In this document: positions 25,801 through 36,120 of the stretch, piece after piece | Layout: every line of letters starts with the position of its first letter | Numbering within the stretch: the stretch's first letter is position 1 | NCBI GenBank assembly: GCA_037903475.1 | Contig: JBAJFG010000204.1 | Location: 16,563-80,562 of the forward strand | Direction of reading: 5' to 3' | DNA length: 64,000 nt | Source: Ancylostoma caninum | Lineage: Eukaryota > Nematoda > Chromadorea > Rhabditida > Ancylostomatidae | Notes under the pieces: generated by a model | The model's input: the letters and a program-made list of their open reading frames with translations, nothing else | Databases searched by the model: none | What the model was told of the DNA's origin: nothing | Program-made: the position numbers and the translations under genes

Positions 25801-27318
25801 CCACATGCAAAGCGCTCGTGTCTCTGCCCAGCAGAGGCGCACCGCGGTCCCGCCCCTGTCCGCGTACCTTTGGAGTTCCCTGTACATCAACCAACAGGCT
25901 CAAAAGTGAAGAAAGCCTCGTTTTCGGAAGGGTCGGCTGTATTTTTGGAGACCGGAGGTGGATCGCTGCAAGCTGTGGTGGCTACCTGCCACGGCTGCAG
26001 CGTTGGCCAACGAGTCTTGGCGTGTTCAGTCGATAAGATCAATGACTTCACACGTCAACTTGGGTTAGGAAACTGTTATAGACCCCATCTCCGAAGACGG
26101 GTTTAAGGACCGTTTCGAAGCAATTTACCTACACCGCTGGATTCAACGTGTCGATGAGATGCAGAATCTGCCACTACCTTAACCACGAATGTGAGGTGGG
26201 TCCCTGCCTTCAGGCAGAGAAAGTTGGCAACAATACCTGGTCTGAAATAGAGCTTTGCAAGTTTGAACACCAATTAACAATCCTGTTGTTGCGGTAGATC
26301 AGGCCATCACCATGCAGAGTTACGAATGCTTGCACAACAGCCGAGGAGAACTTCTGATAAGGAAAAAGTAAATTTGGAGGGTAGTAAAAAAAAGCAAGAA
26401 AGCACCTAAGTATTCGAAAGTCGTTTCTATTTCAAACGTATCCCACTGCTGGTGACCCTTGTTGATTTTGAGTATCAAAAAATCTGTAAAATGAGTAACC
26501 AAAACATGAGTCTAAGAGTGACCTTGCTAGCGGTGCTCGCCATGATAAGAAAAAGAAAACAAATAAAATTCCAAGGTAAAAGAAAACAAATAAAATTCCA
26601 AGGTGAGAATGAATCTAGAAACGCACCTCATCAAGAGTGTAGTATGAATTTTCCCAGTCAAGTGTAGCACCTAACATATTCAGTTGCTCTCGTATAGCAG
26701 AAGAGTTTCTACAAAATTCATGAACGATTTTAAAAATGAGAAGAAATTACATATTTGAAAACAGTCAACGGTCGAATACTGCTAAAATTAGCAGACCAAT
26801 TCATACGACTCTTACTCGAATAAATGTCAAATACCTACGCTTGGCTCCACTGCATACAATGCTCCACGAATTCCTTCCTGCTTAGCTGATCTCGCCTCAA
26901 CCCCTTGTTTCTCCACAATTCTCGTTCAACGACAGACTGCGTTGCAATGCCTGCATGATCAAACCCGGGAACCCAATGTGCCTGAATAATGCAAGCATAC
27001 AACAGCGAATCTTGACAACGTTTTGGAAGCTGGAAACAAGACGGAATTGCTTACTGACTACGCCTCCTTTTATTCTGTGATGTCTGCACAAAGTATCCTC
27101 TATTGTAACAGTTAAGGCATGACCAAGGTGCAACTTTCCTGTCACATTCGGTGGAGGTAACACCATACGAAACGTTCTGCCTGGGAATAAAGCGATAATC
27201 GCGATAGAGGAAAGCGTGAAGATTAACGAGAAAAGACTTGCCACGATTTTTATAGTTTGCAGCAGCCCATTTGGTTTTCGTTTCACAGTCCTTTGAGACA
27301 ACATCGATGTCGAATGAG
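16877..27318 (-). CDS. vars: Valyl-tRNA synthetase, organellar (VARS2) type; 5' end unresolved
   Basis: This enzyme charges tRNA-Val and is a class I synthetase. I resolved 23 exons, about 949 codons: 27318-27245, 27180-27062, 26981-26839, 26708-26627, 26353-26238, 23769-23645, 21755-21653, 21588-21513, 21436-21255, 21200-21119, 20772-20681, 20610-20495, 20438-20337, 20253-20116, 20048-19864, 19806-19667, 19496-19395, 19290-19159, 19081-18896, 17756-17630, 17561-17389, 17325-17194, 16996-16877 (TGA). Signatures are [15 protein letters not shown] (HIGH), [26 protein letters not shown] (editing domain), [37 protein letters not shown] (KMSKS), CNKLWN and a charged C-terminal coiled coil. No GST-like N-terminus was seen, which fits the mitochondrial type. 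The first exon, with any targeting peptide, lies above 27318 and was not settled. My count makes 26238-26353 one base short of whole codons, perhaps a counting error. Confidence 0.95.
18487..18570 (+). repeat. Purine-rich tract
   Basis: A G/A run (AAAGAGGGAAAGGAGGAGGG and onward) lies in the 1.1-kb intron between the synthetase exons at 18896-19081 and 17630-17756. It is simple sequence. Confidence 0.75.
20845..21079. mobile_element. Inverted-repeat MITE in a synthetase intron
   Basis: The outer ends TACTCAGACAAT and ATTATCTGAGTA are inverted. A strong inner inverted pair, ATCGGACACCGTTCACGCCG and its complement, begins near 20867 and ends near 21028. It lies wholly within the intron between exons 21119-21200 and 20681-20772 and is non-coding. 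Confidence 0.75.
21756..23644. repeat. Repeat-filled intron of the valyl-tRNA synthetase gene
   Basis: No synthetase exon is needed here, because the flanking exons join in frame. The stretch contains a dispersed repeat at about 21935-22165, a GC-rich block near 22270-22450 (CTCCGCCGTGGCGGAG hairpin) and further GC-rich sequence to about 23200 with open frames on both strands. None resembles a known protein. The sequence looks like interspersed hookworm-type repeats. Confidence 0.6.
21935..22165 (-). repeat. Dispersed repeat family B, copy 1
   Basis: This matches 25960-26175 in inverted orientation and parts of 32915-33295. Shared blocks are GCTGCAGCC-GTGGC-GGGTAGCC, the ACACGT..AAG/CGATAAGATC region, ACGGGTTTAAAGACCGTTTCGA (as seen on the minus strand) and the CGACACGTTGAATCC end. 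It is non-coding. Confidence 0.65.
24017..25217. mobile_element. 1.2-kb foldback (near-palindromic) element
   Basis: The left arm, from 24017 (ACTACTGGAAAATATTCGGA), is repeated in reverse complement ending at 25217. The arms are roughly 580 bp each and the axis lies near 24617, around a short unpaired centre. Open frames on the two strands encode nearly the same peptide, as expected from a palindrome. It lies in the synthetase intron between exons 26238-26353 and 23645-23769, so the primary transcript would form a very long hairpin. Confidence 0.85.
25673..25884. repeat. 212-bp near-perfect palindrome
   Basis: TACAGGGAACTCCAAAGGTA at 25673 is mirrored by TACCTTTGGAGTTCCCTGTA ending at 25884. 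The arms continue with few mismatches (for example GCGCCTCTGCTGGGCAGAGA) to a small loop near 25779. Frames on both strands read the same peptide, so those open frames are a by-product of the symmetry. It lies in the same synthetase intron as the 1.2-kb foldback. Confidence 0.85.
25960..26175 (+). repeat. Dispersed repeat family B, copy 2
   Basis: Inverted relative to 21935-22165. It contains CCACGGCTGCAGCGTTGGCC, AGACGGGTTTAAGGACCG and GGATTCAACGTGTCGATGAG. It lies immediately next to the synthetase exon at 26238-26353 but is non-coding. Confidence 0.65.
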
Positions 27319-30300
27319 CTAAAAAGGCATAAGTACTGGATGATAAGGCCACAAAATGTTGAAAACAGCAGAGGAATGAAAATGTAATAGAATAGAGACT
27401 TTAATCCCCTCACCAGCAGCGTTTTACTAGTGTTAGGCCTAAGGAACACCTTTCTAGGTTTCTCTAACTCACTCGTTTGCCTTACATAGTCTACCACGAC
27501 TGCACTATGCTCCCCATTAATATTCACTCAAAGCTTTGTGATTGGAATCTGTAACACAATACCACATGATCACTAGTTTGAGATGTTGCTTCGGTTTACA
27601 GGGAAAGAATTCATTTGTATATAGTGGACGTCTATGGCGGTGGCCCATCTGCGGCCTCGAGAAGGACGCAGTGCAACCGCGCCGCGCGCGCCAAATCCGA
27701 TGTGTTTCGGTGCTCTTATGCCAGTTCTAGCAGCTTCTTCAACCTTTTTAGGAATTTTCAACCATACCGGGAAGAAAAGCGTCGAGGAATAGCATTCCGA
27801 AGGCAGACGACACCAATCCCGGTGCGCGCGGTGCGGTTGCGCAGCGTCCTCCTCAAGGCCGCGGTTGGGCCACCGTCATTGACGTCCACTGTACATAGTA
27901 AGCGCGTTCAGAGGCTGAGAAGATGCGTGGCGTAACGCAAGCGAGGAAACATGTGAACATTCGCGAAGCACGTATTCCATGAGAGTTTCAACATGGGAGC
28001 CTAACCATAATGTGGAAAATAAGTGACACAACAAAGTGTCAAGTCAGCTGTTCGTTCCATATCATACATAACTACAAGTCCTGAAATCAAGTAAAATTGA
28101 GACATTCTGTGCTCCACTTGATAGGAATAAACTTGTCAGAGCGGATCCAAATGGATCACAATGACCATCTTTATGTGTTTATTATATATAACAACAAAGT
28201 TAAAGTGGAACATACCTTCTAGGTTTCGAGCATAGACGCCGCACACTATTAACAGCTCTTCTTGGGTACATCTCTTGATCTGATCATCAGAAGAACGGTA
28301 CAAAGGCGTCCAGGTTCCCGATTTGAATGAGTTAACTTATCCTTTTAACTAATAGAAAGAACGGAGAGCAATGAATAGGCTAGAGTGCCATGAATTGAGC
28401 AAGCAAGGCGCAGTCACTTCTGGTTGGAGTACTGTAACTTCATATATCCGCAGTGGATGGTTTGCGATATTTGACGACGGTTATTTACCACCGTTTCTAA
28501 ATAGAGCTGAAGAAAGGACTCCTGGCAAAACATTTATTCTCTCGTCTATTTAATAAACAGCCCAAACGGAAACATAAATAAAATGTGATAAAACAAATAT
28601 TCACAGGAAGGAATTCACAGATGTGAGCCATGCAATGTGCAATGAGCAAAGATGGATAAAACACTATTCACAGGAAGAAATTCACAAGACTGCGGCTTAA
28701 TAAAACAAACAGATGTGATCAACACAAAACAATGAAACTGAACTAATAAAACGTCTGACGTTAAATAAACCAAGGTGATCACAAACCCCAATTACTTTAC
28801 CCGGCTCTAACGTCACACCGGAAAAGCATGATAAGAAACTCGCATGGAACAAATATAGCACAAGAGAGTGACGACATGCATCGATGCCTAAGTGCATTCG
28901 ACTAATAATGAACAATCTAGAAACCGATCAATAACGTAGGATATGGAACAAACACAAGACTATGTACATCCGTACAAGAATAAAACAGAACGCACATCGA
29001 ATGAAAACAATAAGAAATGTGTTCGCTAACAAGAACTAAAACAAACGTACTCTAACAATTAGTAAATCACTTTCTAATTCACCACAGATATAATATATGT
29101 ACATAGCTGCAAGTGCGCATTTGTTCGGGCAGCTGACAAAAACCGACACAAAAAAAATCGCAGTATATGTCTTTCTCCTCCCTTTAAACTCTCTATATAT
29201 AGTTCTGTATTCGAACTACGCAAAAGCAAGGAGGGACTGGTTCAGTCTGCGTATAGGCAATGTCAAACGATTTCTGTCAGATGCCAAGACAAATGCTCAG
29301 AAAGGAATTAAAAACATGTTCGTTTATGGGAACATAGTACTTCTGAGCTTTCGTATGGTTTAATCCATAGCTTGAAATCTCAAACATTACACTAAATTTT
29401 CACTTTTCAAACTAATGGGAAGAAAACTATCTCGAAACTTGTACATATGTACAATCACATGTAGGAACCTCGCCAACCACTGAGAAGAGTCTTCGGAAGA
29501 AACCACTGTGCGATCTAAAAAGCGTAAACGCTAAAGTGTAAACGCATTAACGAAATTCGAAGTCCCTTTCACCTATTCACCCATTATTATCAAGTCACCA
29601 GTACTCAGTTCGCCAATACATCGGGCGGTTAACTCTTTAATCTCAGCATCTAGAACGCCAGTGATGACTGCAACCTAATTTCGTTGCTGTAATCTCTCCG
29701 TTGGCTGACGCACATCTGCACCCATAGGTACGATAACGTGAGACGCGTCTTAACCCACCACCAATTAAGGTGGCGCGCTTGGGGGGGGGGACCTTCAGCT
29801 ACGACGATAAGAATAAATTGGATCCGCGGTGTAGCCCCAGATCGCAAAAGGGTGCAGAAAGTCGCACGTTTTGTTCCGGAAAGACAGAAATACACGGAAG
29901 ATTGAAGATTGAATTCTACATACAAAACAAAAACAGTGTTAGGAAACGTGAAGCTCAGGGGTCGTCGGCGAACATGGGTGGAGAAAAACTGTTGGGAATA
30001 TAGGCATCAGATTGCCTGAAATCTGGGCTTTGGCCCGGCATATCACCTTGAACTCAAAAAAAAAAGTAAGAGTTGCACAGCTGTCAGACGGAATAACAAT
30101 GCGCGGTTACACTAGGTGGTGGTGGAGCGACAGAAATGCAGATAAGAATAACTGAGAAATCTCCTAAAACGTAAAAACCATGACATCTTCTCCATTTAAG
30201 AGAAGTGAAAGTTGCACAGTGGTAAACTGAACTCAGAATGAAATTCTGAGCAGAACGATATATAATTCTTAGTAGTTTCGTTCATTCCCGACGGAGAATC

Positions 30301-30487
30301 CAGGGTGAGACAGATGTCCCGTCCATCTGACCCTCGCGTCGGGCGCCCTCTCATATTGCCTGCTCTCTCACTAACCCCCCCCCCCCTCCCGAGCTACGCG
30401 GGGCATTTGTCTCAGGCGGAACCTATGTTCAGCGTTTCAAATAACATCAATAAGGAATGTTTCGAATAGATCTGTAACGCAGCGCGA
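27319..30487. other. No gene recognised; contains an inverted-repeat element
   Basis: The unresolved 5' exon or exons and promoter of the synthetase gene should lie in the first few hundred bases. The rest is AT-rich and non-coding, with an inverted-repeat element at 27616-27897, a G run near 29785 and a C run near 30377. No open frame here resembles a known family. Confidence 0.55.
27616..27897. mobile_element. Inverted-repeat element (MITE)
   Basis: Its left end TATATAGTGGACGTCTATGG and right end with GTCATTGACGTCCACTGTAC are inverted copies over about 75 bp. Each arm contains a GGTGGCCCA/TGGGCCACC block and a GGCCGC/GCGGCC block. The centre is non-coding. Confidence 0.7.
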
Positions 30488-30767
30488 CTACCGTATGCAC
30501 ACAGTAGCCGTACTATTGTGTTGAGGTACAAAATGTGAATGTTTTTTCTGTGATCAACGCAATAACTGATCTACCAGACGAAATTTGGATATGTTTCCAT
30601 GAGGTTTTGGGGAAAATTGTTATAGTGCCAAATCACCTTATCTGCAGCGGTGCCTTTACCCAATGCGGCGGTGGAATGCTCAAGAGTAAACTCTTCCGCT
30701 TCGAACTGATCGCACAGCTGCCGTAGCCGACGTGCGATTGCAGTCGTGGCTCGTCTCCGTTCATCTT
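30488..30767 (-). CDS. BH3-only-like cell-death activator, gene B (3' exons; first exon not found)
   Basis: Two exons fit: 30767-30637, with acceptor ATTTTTGCAG and donor GTGATT, and 30547-30488, with acceptor GATCACAG, ending in TAG. The first enters in phase 1 and leaves in phase 0. It carries IARRLRQLCDQFEAEE, which meets the BH3 pattern (hydrophobic, x3, hydrophobic, x2, hydrophobic, small residue, Asp, x, Phe) and closely resembles Bim (IAQELRRIGDEF). It also resembles the LCD-type core of C. elegans EGL-1. BH3-only proteins bind Bcl-2 family proteins such as CED-9 to release CED-4 and start apoptosis. The last exon adds 19 residues (KKHSHFVPQHNSTATVCIR). The 89-bp intron, the phases and the motif mirror gene A at 54870-56145. 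A start exon ending in phase 1 should lie above 30768 but was not identified; the gene could also be a pseudogene. Confidence 0.65.
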
Positions 30768-31879
30768 CTGCAAAAATAATTGACGGTTTCAAAGTCAAAC
30801 TCAGCTCAACTGGCTGATTTCTCGCAACCCACTGGCATCGCAGGACTTCCACTTGATGTTGCTGCGAGTGCCTCGTGACTTGGAAAGATAGGATGCACCG
30901 TTTTCATCAACCATAATAGCTGTAATATTGAACAAAAATTCTGTGTACAGACAACGTTGCACCTATCGAAAACCTGCGCAATCTCTCGAACTACGTGATC
31001 AGAATAAAAGGAGTACATGTAGTCCTTTAGAATGAATCTGACCGGATACCGTGACCCACCCTCCCTCCGTATTGTTACCTCTAGTGTACCCACACATGAG
31101 CCAGTCCTTGATCTACATGATTCGAGTAGCAATAACTGCCGACCATGATACGCATGCAAGGATAAACCTTATTCAACTCACATGGACACACAATCTCTTC
31201 AGGAGAATTTTTAGGCTGAAACTTTGCATAGTGAGGTTATTTGAGGTGCTGAACAAGAATTTCGTATTCATTTTGCTCCGTAACCCCACTGTTTGAAGGA
31301 TTGCGGCAAGATAACCACGCGGAACTGTACTGGAAACAGTAGTGGCATGAGAAATGACGCTGCCGTATACCTACCGTAAATACAAAAATGAGCTTGCAAT
31401 GTAAAACGGTGATATTCGTGTCCAGCACCTCAAACAACCTCTCCCCTCCCCTCCATAGAAACTTAATGACAATCCGGGGGAGATCCGATCCGACCGTTCC
31501 CAGGACGGTAGAGATGCAACAGAAGAAGAATTGGTAGCGAAGTGAATTACGTAAAGATCTGTTTGTAAGAAAATCGAGGTACAAGTTGTGAAATCTTGTT
31601 TCAAGAAATGCGCATTTGTCATCCATTAATCAGGCTCTCTTCAACAGGGAGTCAAAGTCACTCGAATGACAGTCACGTCTAATCAAGTTGTCATTTGATT
31701 GACATTGATCCGCAGATTAGATGATTAGTGTAGTATGGGAGCTGGTACACATTCGAGATTACAATGAACTTTGATTTGATGTAAAGACACCGGGTAAAGT
31801 TGAAGCAGATGTCCCCCCGGACTGTCATTAAAGGCAGTGTGTCACCTCGTTTCGTGGGTTATAGGGACCAATAGATTCT

Positions 31880-32785
31880 ATCTGGTGCATAATCGATGCG
31901 GCTTTTTCGGTACTTTTCTTCTCGATAGAAATTGAAGCTTTCCAAATGGTTTTTGTTTTTTCATGGAAGCAATCCTCTCTTTCCACATTTTAAAGGTGCT
32001 ATCGAAAACCGCATCCACATCCGTCATAATATGCTCTATCACTCGCGGAAAAGTTGGATTGCAGCACAGTCATTTCGCGATCTTAGCGAGCCTTCCAAAA
32101 ATGAACCAGTCAGCAAGGTTAAGTTGAAAGATTGTTCATATTCATATGGGTAAGAGCTTCACAGATGCAGAAAGAAGAGGTTGGCCATCAAATTCTGAGC
32201 ACCAAGAATTTTGGGCAGCCGTGGAAAACGACGAAAGCTTAACAAGGGAAATGCTGTCCGAATTTTTCAATGTGGACCATTCGACCACGGTTCTTCCCCT
32301 CAAGAGGCTCAGAGGAACATGAAGATCTGCTACATGGTCCGCATAAACTCTCAGACAGGAACAATGTTCGAATTTCCATCAATTTTCTGTAGCAAAACGA
32401 GCAGGTACCCTTTCTAAGGAATCTCTCTTCTCATCAATTGAACCTCCCTCTCTTCCACGGCTGCCAAAAGTTCGTGGTCGCCCAAATTCGATCGCAGACC
32501 TGTTCGTGCTTCATCTGTAAGATTGCACCTTCCTACTTGAAGTGCTCAAACATCTTTCTTTCGACCTGGCTTTGCTGCTCTTCCATCAGCCAAAATTTCG
32601 CTGAGATCGCGGAATGACTGTGCTCCATTCCAACCTTTCCCGAAGTGGTAGAGCATGAGATAGTGAATATGGATACGATTTTTGATAGCACCGTTACTAA
32701 ATGAAACAAGAGGAACCGTGAAAAACCGTTGAAGATGCGTTAGCTTTTACACAGAAAAGGAGTAGCGAAAAGCCGCATATGCACC
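31880..32785. pseudogene. Mariner transposase relic arranged as an inverted duplication
   Basis: On the plus strand near 32005-32095 the code reads NRIHIRHNMLYHSRKSW, then AAQSFRDLSE. This is the N-terminal block of nematode mariner transposases (HIRHxMLYHFxKGWNAAQSFRDLNE). Near 32220-32310 a frame retains a second helix-turn-helix-like piece (LTREMLSEFFNVDHSTTV). From about 32560 to 32785 the N-terminal block returns in inverse orientation (ATCTCGCTGAGATCGCGG, GAGCATGAGATAGTG). The outer flanks are also inverted copies. There is no intact frame; this is a dead, rearranged element. Confidence 0.7.
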
Positions 32786-32914
32786 GACCTAGTAGATCTC
32801 CTCGTCACGCTAATTCCAGATGTACGTCAAAACGCGTAAAAATGATGAAAACCCCATTTTCGGAGATTCTCAAAGCGAGGTTCACGGACCACTTGGGCGG
32901 GACGGTCCGTGACT

Positions 32915-33295
32915 GTGCTGGCTGCCCGCCACGGCTGCAGCGTTGACCAACGTCCTGACACTGCAACTATAGTCTTCGAGGACTATAGCACCCTACGTCA
33001 TCGTCGCTGGCGACTGTGAGGCCGGCGCGCATCGACTGTGGCCGGACGCGATGTTGGCGACTGTTGTGTACATGGGGTGAACATCGATTGATCGGCGATG
33101 CGGGGTGCTATACTCCTCAGGGAGTATAGCGGCTACCTGACGTGTTCGATCGGTGAGATCAACGGCTTTACCCGTCCACTCGGCTCGACAGAGTGTTCCA
33201 GATTCCGTCCCAAAAAACGGGTTTAAAAAACCGCTTTGGAAATTTCGTGTATACCGCTAGATTCAGCGCATCGAGGAGATTAAGAATCCGCTAAA
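32915..33295 (+). repeat. Dispersed repeat family B, copy 3, split by an insertion
   Basis: The family B blocks (GCCACGGCTGCAGCGTTGACC, AACGGGTTTAAAAAACCG, TAGATTCAGCGCATCGAGGA) are present but interrupted between about 32962 and 33130. The inserted sequence begins CTATAGTCTTCGAGGACTAT and ends with the inverse GTGCTATACTCCTCAGGGAG plus TATAG. It looks like a ~170-bp inverted-repeat insertion into an older repeat. Confidence 0.6.
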
Positions 33296-33373
33296 AGCTC
33301 ACGCACGAAAACGATGTGATACACTGCCTTTCTGTCCCCCCCCCCCTCCCCCATGCAAGGCTCCAGGCAAAAA

Positions 33374-33925
33374 GGCACTATTCCACTTGTTCTGCCCCAA
33401 AATCTCAAAATCAAAAATTTCCCTAAAACTTCGTCTAGGGGGGTTATTTGACATGCTGATCACGGATATCACATTGATTTTGCACGGCAACCCCATTTGG
33501 GTAGGGTTACGGTAGGGTAAGGGTAAGTATGGTATCTCACAAAAACACCTGAATTTTTGTCCACGGAGGTTTTTTGACATGCTGAGCACGAATATCATAC
33601 TCATTTTGCACCGTGACCCCATTTGGGTAGGGTTACGGTGGGGTAAGGGTAAGTATACCTACCTAACCCTACCCAAATGGGGTTACCGTGCAAAAGTAAT
33701 GTGATATTCGTGATCAGCATGTCAAAAAACCTCTGTGGACAAAAATTCAGGTGTTTTTGTGAGATACCATACTTACCTTTACCCTACCGTAACCCTACCC
33801 AAATGGGGTCACCGTGCAAAATCAGTGTGATATTCGTGATCAGCATGTCAAATAACCCCCCTAGACGAAGTTTTAGGGAGATTTTTGATTTTGAGATTTT
33901 GGGGCAGAACAAGTGGAATAGTGCC
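33374..33925. mobile_element. 552-bp foldback element
   Basis: GGCACTATTCCACTTGTTCT at 33374 is mirrored by the inverse ending at 33925. Each arm contains two copies of a block with GGGTAGGGTTACGGTxGGGTAA and CAAATGGGGT. The axis lies near 33655. Fragments of the same family occur at 31210-31450. Similar peptides are open on both strands because of the symmetry. Confidence 0.8.
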
Positions 33926-34601
33926 AAAAAAAAGATTTAGGTCAGTGAAAGCAGTGAAACAGAATGCAAAGGTATGGACGTATGGTAAGCGCTGCGGAAA
34001 TCGGGCAGGCTCATCCTAGTGCACCATGTTGAATCATTCAAAGTTGTAGATAACTTACAGACAGGTGGTGCAAAGTTCATCGTCGTTTGGGCTTGCCAGG
34101 ACATGAATGGATGACAGTAGTGATGTAGTATGCGTGTAACGTAGTGCAATATACGGCTGAAACACGTTGATTTTGATACCTTCACTAAATTTTCAACAAA
34201 AAAAAAATCAAGCGGGCAGGCAAACACAAAAGTACAATCATTACGAAATATTGCTGAGTAAGAGCTGCACATTAGAAGCGAGTAGCAGAGGTACATGATA
34301 ATGCCATGCTGAAGAAGTTGGCTCACAAGCAAGATATATACTGAGGGTTCGAGGAGTAAGACGAGAGGCACCCAACGTACAGCTCAAGAGTTCGGAAGCT
34401 CACAGTGGTCGCGGATGAGAAGTTGTGTGACGTGGCGATCGATACGTATGGTTCCCTCGTAAATCGGTCCCGACGCGATTTCACTTCACTGGTTTAGCTG
34501 ATCTCCACCACGACCGGGCGTGTGGGGTGGTGGTACGGTCACAACCACTGGTTGTTTTATTTATGGACCAATCCTGGACGTCTAGTGGAGGTGATATATA
34601 C

Positions 34602-34760
34602 CAGTGGCGGACGCAGGGGGGGGGAGGGGGCTTCTTAAAATTACTTTACAAAATAAACAAAAATCTCATTTTGATAGTTTATTTTTGTTATTATTTTTTG
34701 AATGATTCTTATTAATCATTTATTATTAAAATTGGTATTTTTTATTAATCTTGTTCTCTC
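34602..34760 (+). mobile_element. Truncated hAT-like MITE end
   Basis: It starts CAGTGGCGGACGCAGGGGGG, the same terminus as the complete element at 42490-42761. It continues with an AT-rich interior (AAATTACTTTACAAAATAAA) that is the inverse of the far end of that element. No matching second terminus was found, so the copy is truncated or decayed. Confidence 0.6.
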
Positions 34761-35502
34761 TACTATCTCCACAACTAACAGTAACTTCCTCAGCGAAACA
34801 CACTATAGAACCGGCTGCAGCAGAAGATTTCTGGGAGTGGAAACACAGGCGAAAACGTATTCTAGGATTTTCCGCTTTAGGAACTCGTAAAAAGCCAACC
34901 ACAGCAGAATAGAGGAAAGAACGTGTCACTGATGAGAAGCTAGTAGCTTGCTATGAGTATCCCCGTGCGGCGACTGAACTGAAGTAATTACTTGTAACAG
35001 AGGAAGCGTAGTACAAGGTGTGGATACAGTGCAGTTGCGATTCGCGACACCGTTCCAAGCTGTGCGCAACTAGCACTGCAGGGCTGATAGCACGATGCCA
35101 CAAGACTGCAGCGACAAATGGGAGGATTTGTTTGTGAGGTTTTAGACTTGGGGCGGGGTCAGATTCCCAGACAGATAGCAGCGAGGATGGCAGTTCTAAC
35201 CGAAAATACGCAAGGTGCTGACCCAGTTATGGAGCAGGTTTGAATGTTTGCGTGGTAACCTGTGGATCACACTGCAGAAAACGACATTTTTAGGACCCCT
35301 TTTAACCGGTCACGAAATCGTTGTCGGTTACCTACCAACCCTAACTTAATCCTTGGTTAAAAGTATACCCCGTGCACATAGTCGGTATAGGAAACTTGGC
35401 GCTGGCGTGCTCGTCCATGGTATTGACAGTCTCTCAAAGCTGGATTCGTTCTCATTTTCTGAGAATTAGCAGCATTCACAGCTGGCTATAGAGGGAATTA
35501 AT

Positions 35503-35612
35503 ACTAGATGCATACGTTCGATGCGCGTACGTTTACATGTTGAAGGATAGGCCCAGTCGCAGCTCGGACGCAGATGGCACGCATGCGTTTGCAGCCTCGT
35601 GGCGGCTGCACG
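35503..35612. repeat. Dispersed repeat, shared with 1571-1690
   Basis: This copy begins CTAGATGCATACGTTCGATG and ends near CTCGTGGCGGCTGCACGG. It aligns along its length with the copy at 1571-1690. It is non-coding. Confidence 0.6.
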
Positions 35613-35779
35613 GTATTTTCGATTGTTTCTGGTAAATCTCTCGCAAGTGGATGTGTGCTTCTGTAGCGCGACTGATGCCCGCATCTAGTATGAATTGCTC
35701 CAAGCACGTCCATGGGTGGCTGCAGCAGTTGCTCTGATGTTTGTTTAAATATGTTATGTTTTATGTTTTTTTTTTGTGT

Positions 35780-36120
35780 TTGGTGGCGATACATTTGGCA
35801 AGAGAATGTGTTTGGAAATACTGGAAATACTTTTTCGGGATAAAATTTTGCTTGGCAACACATTTTACGGGAGAATGAGTGAAGAGCTTGTTTGGCATAC
35901 AAAAGGCAAGAGGAATCTGTTGGCGATACATTCGGCGAGATTTGCTTGGCGATACAGTTGGCAAGGTTCGTATGGCGATACATTTGATAGGGTTTGCAAA
36001 TGGCAAGCTTTGCGTGGCGATACATTTGACGAGTTTTGTTTGGCAATACATTTTGCGGGTCTTCTTGTTTGGCGGTACATTTGACGGGCTTCGTTTGCGT
36101 AGGTAGTTGGCAAGCTCGTT
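35780..36120 (+). repeat. Degenerate 26-29-bp tandem repeat array
   Basis: The core TTTGGCGATACATTTGGCAAG recurs with GGCGATAC-type starts at 35785, 35922, 35948, 35974, 36016 and 36042, with variants between. Spacing is mostly 26 bp, sometimes 29 or 42. The complementary strand is open for 218 codons and reads repeated KCIAKQ/QMYRH-type units. With no other coding evidence I treat the frame as a product of the repeat. Confidence 0.7.

Noticed and set aside
25591..25909. Overlapping open frames on both strands around the palindrome
   Set aside because: Both strands give the same peptide because the DNA is palindromic; no splice or start evidence.
27051..27527. Long minus frame as the N-terminus of the synthetase
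   Set aside because: It runs through clear introns; only 27318-27245 fits by phase, and the upstream part does not join in frame.
31237..31626. 129-codon minus frame as first exon of BH3 gene B
   Set aside because: The region matches arms of the 33374-33925 foldback family and offers no fitting phase-1 donor.
33299..33940. Two matching 87-107-codon frames on opposite strands
   Set aside because: They come from the two arms of the foldback element.
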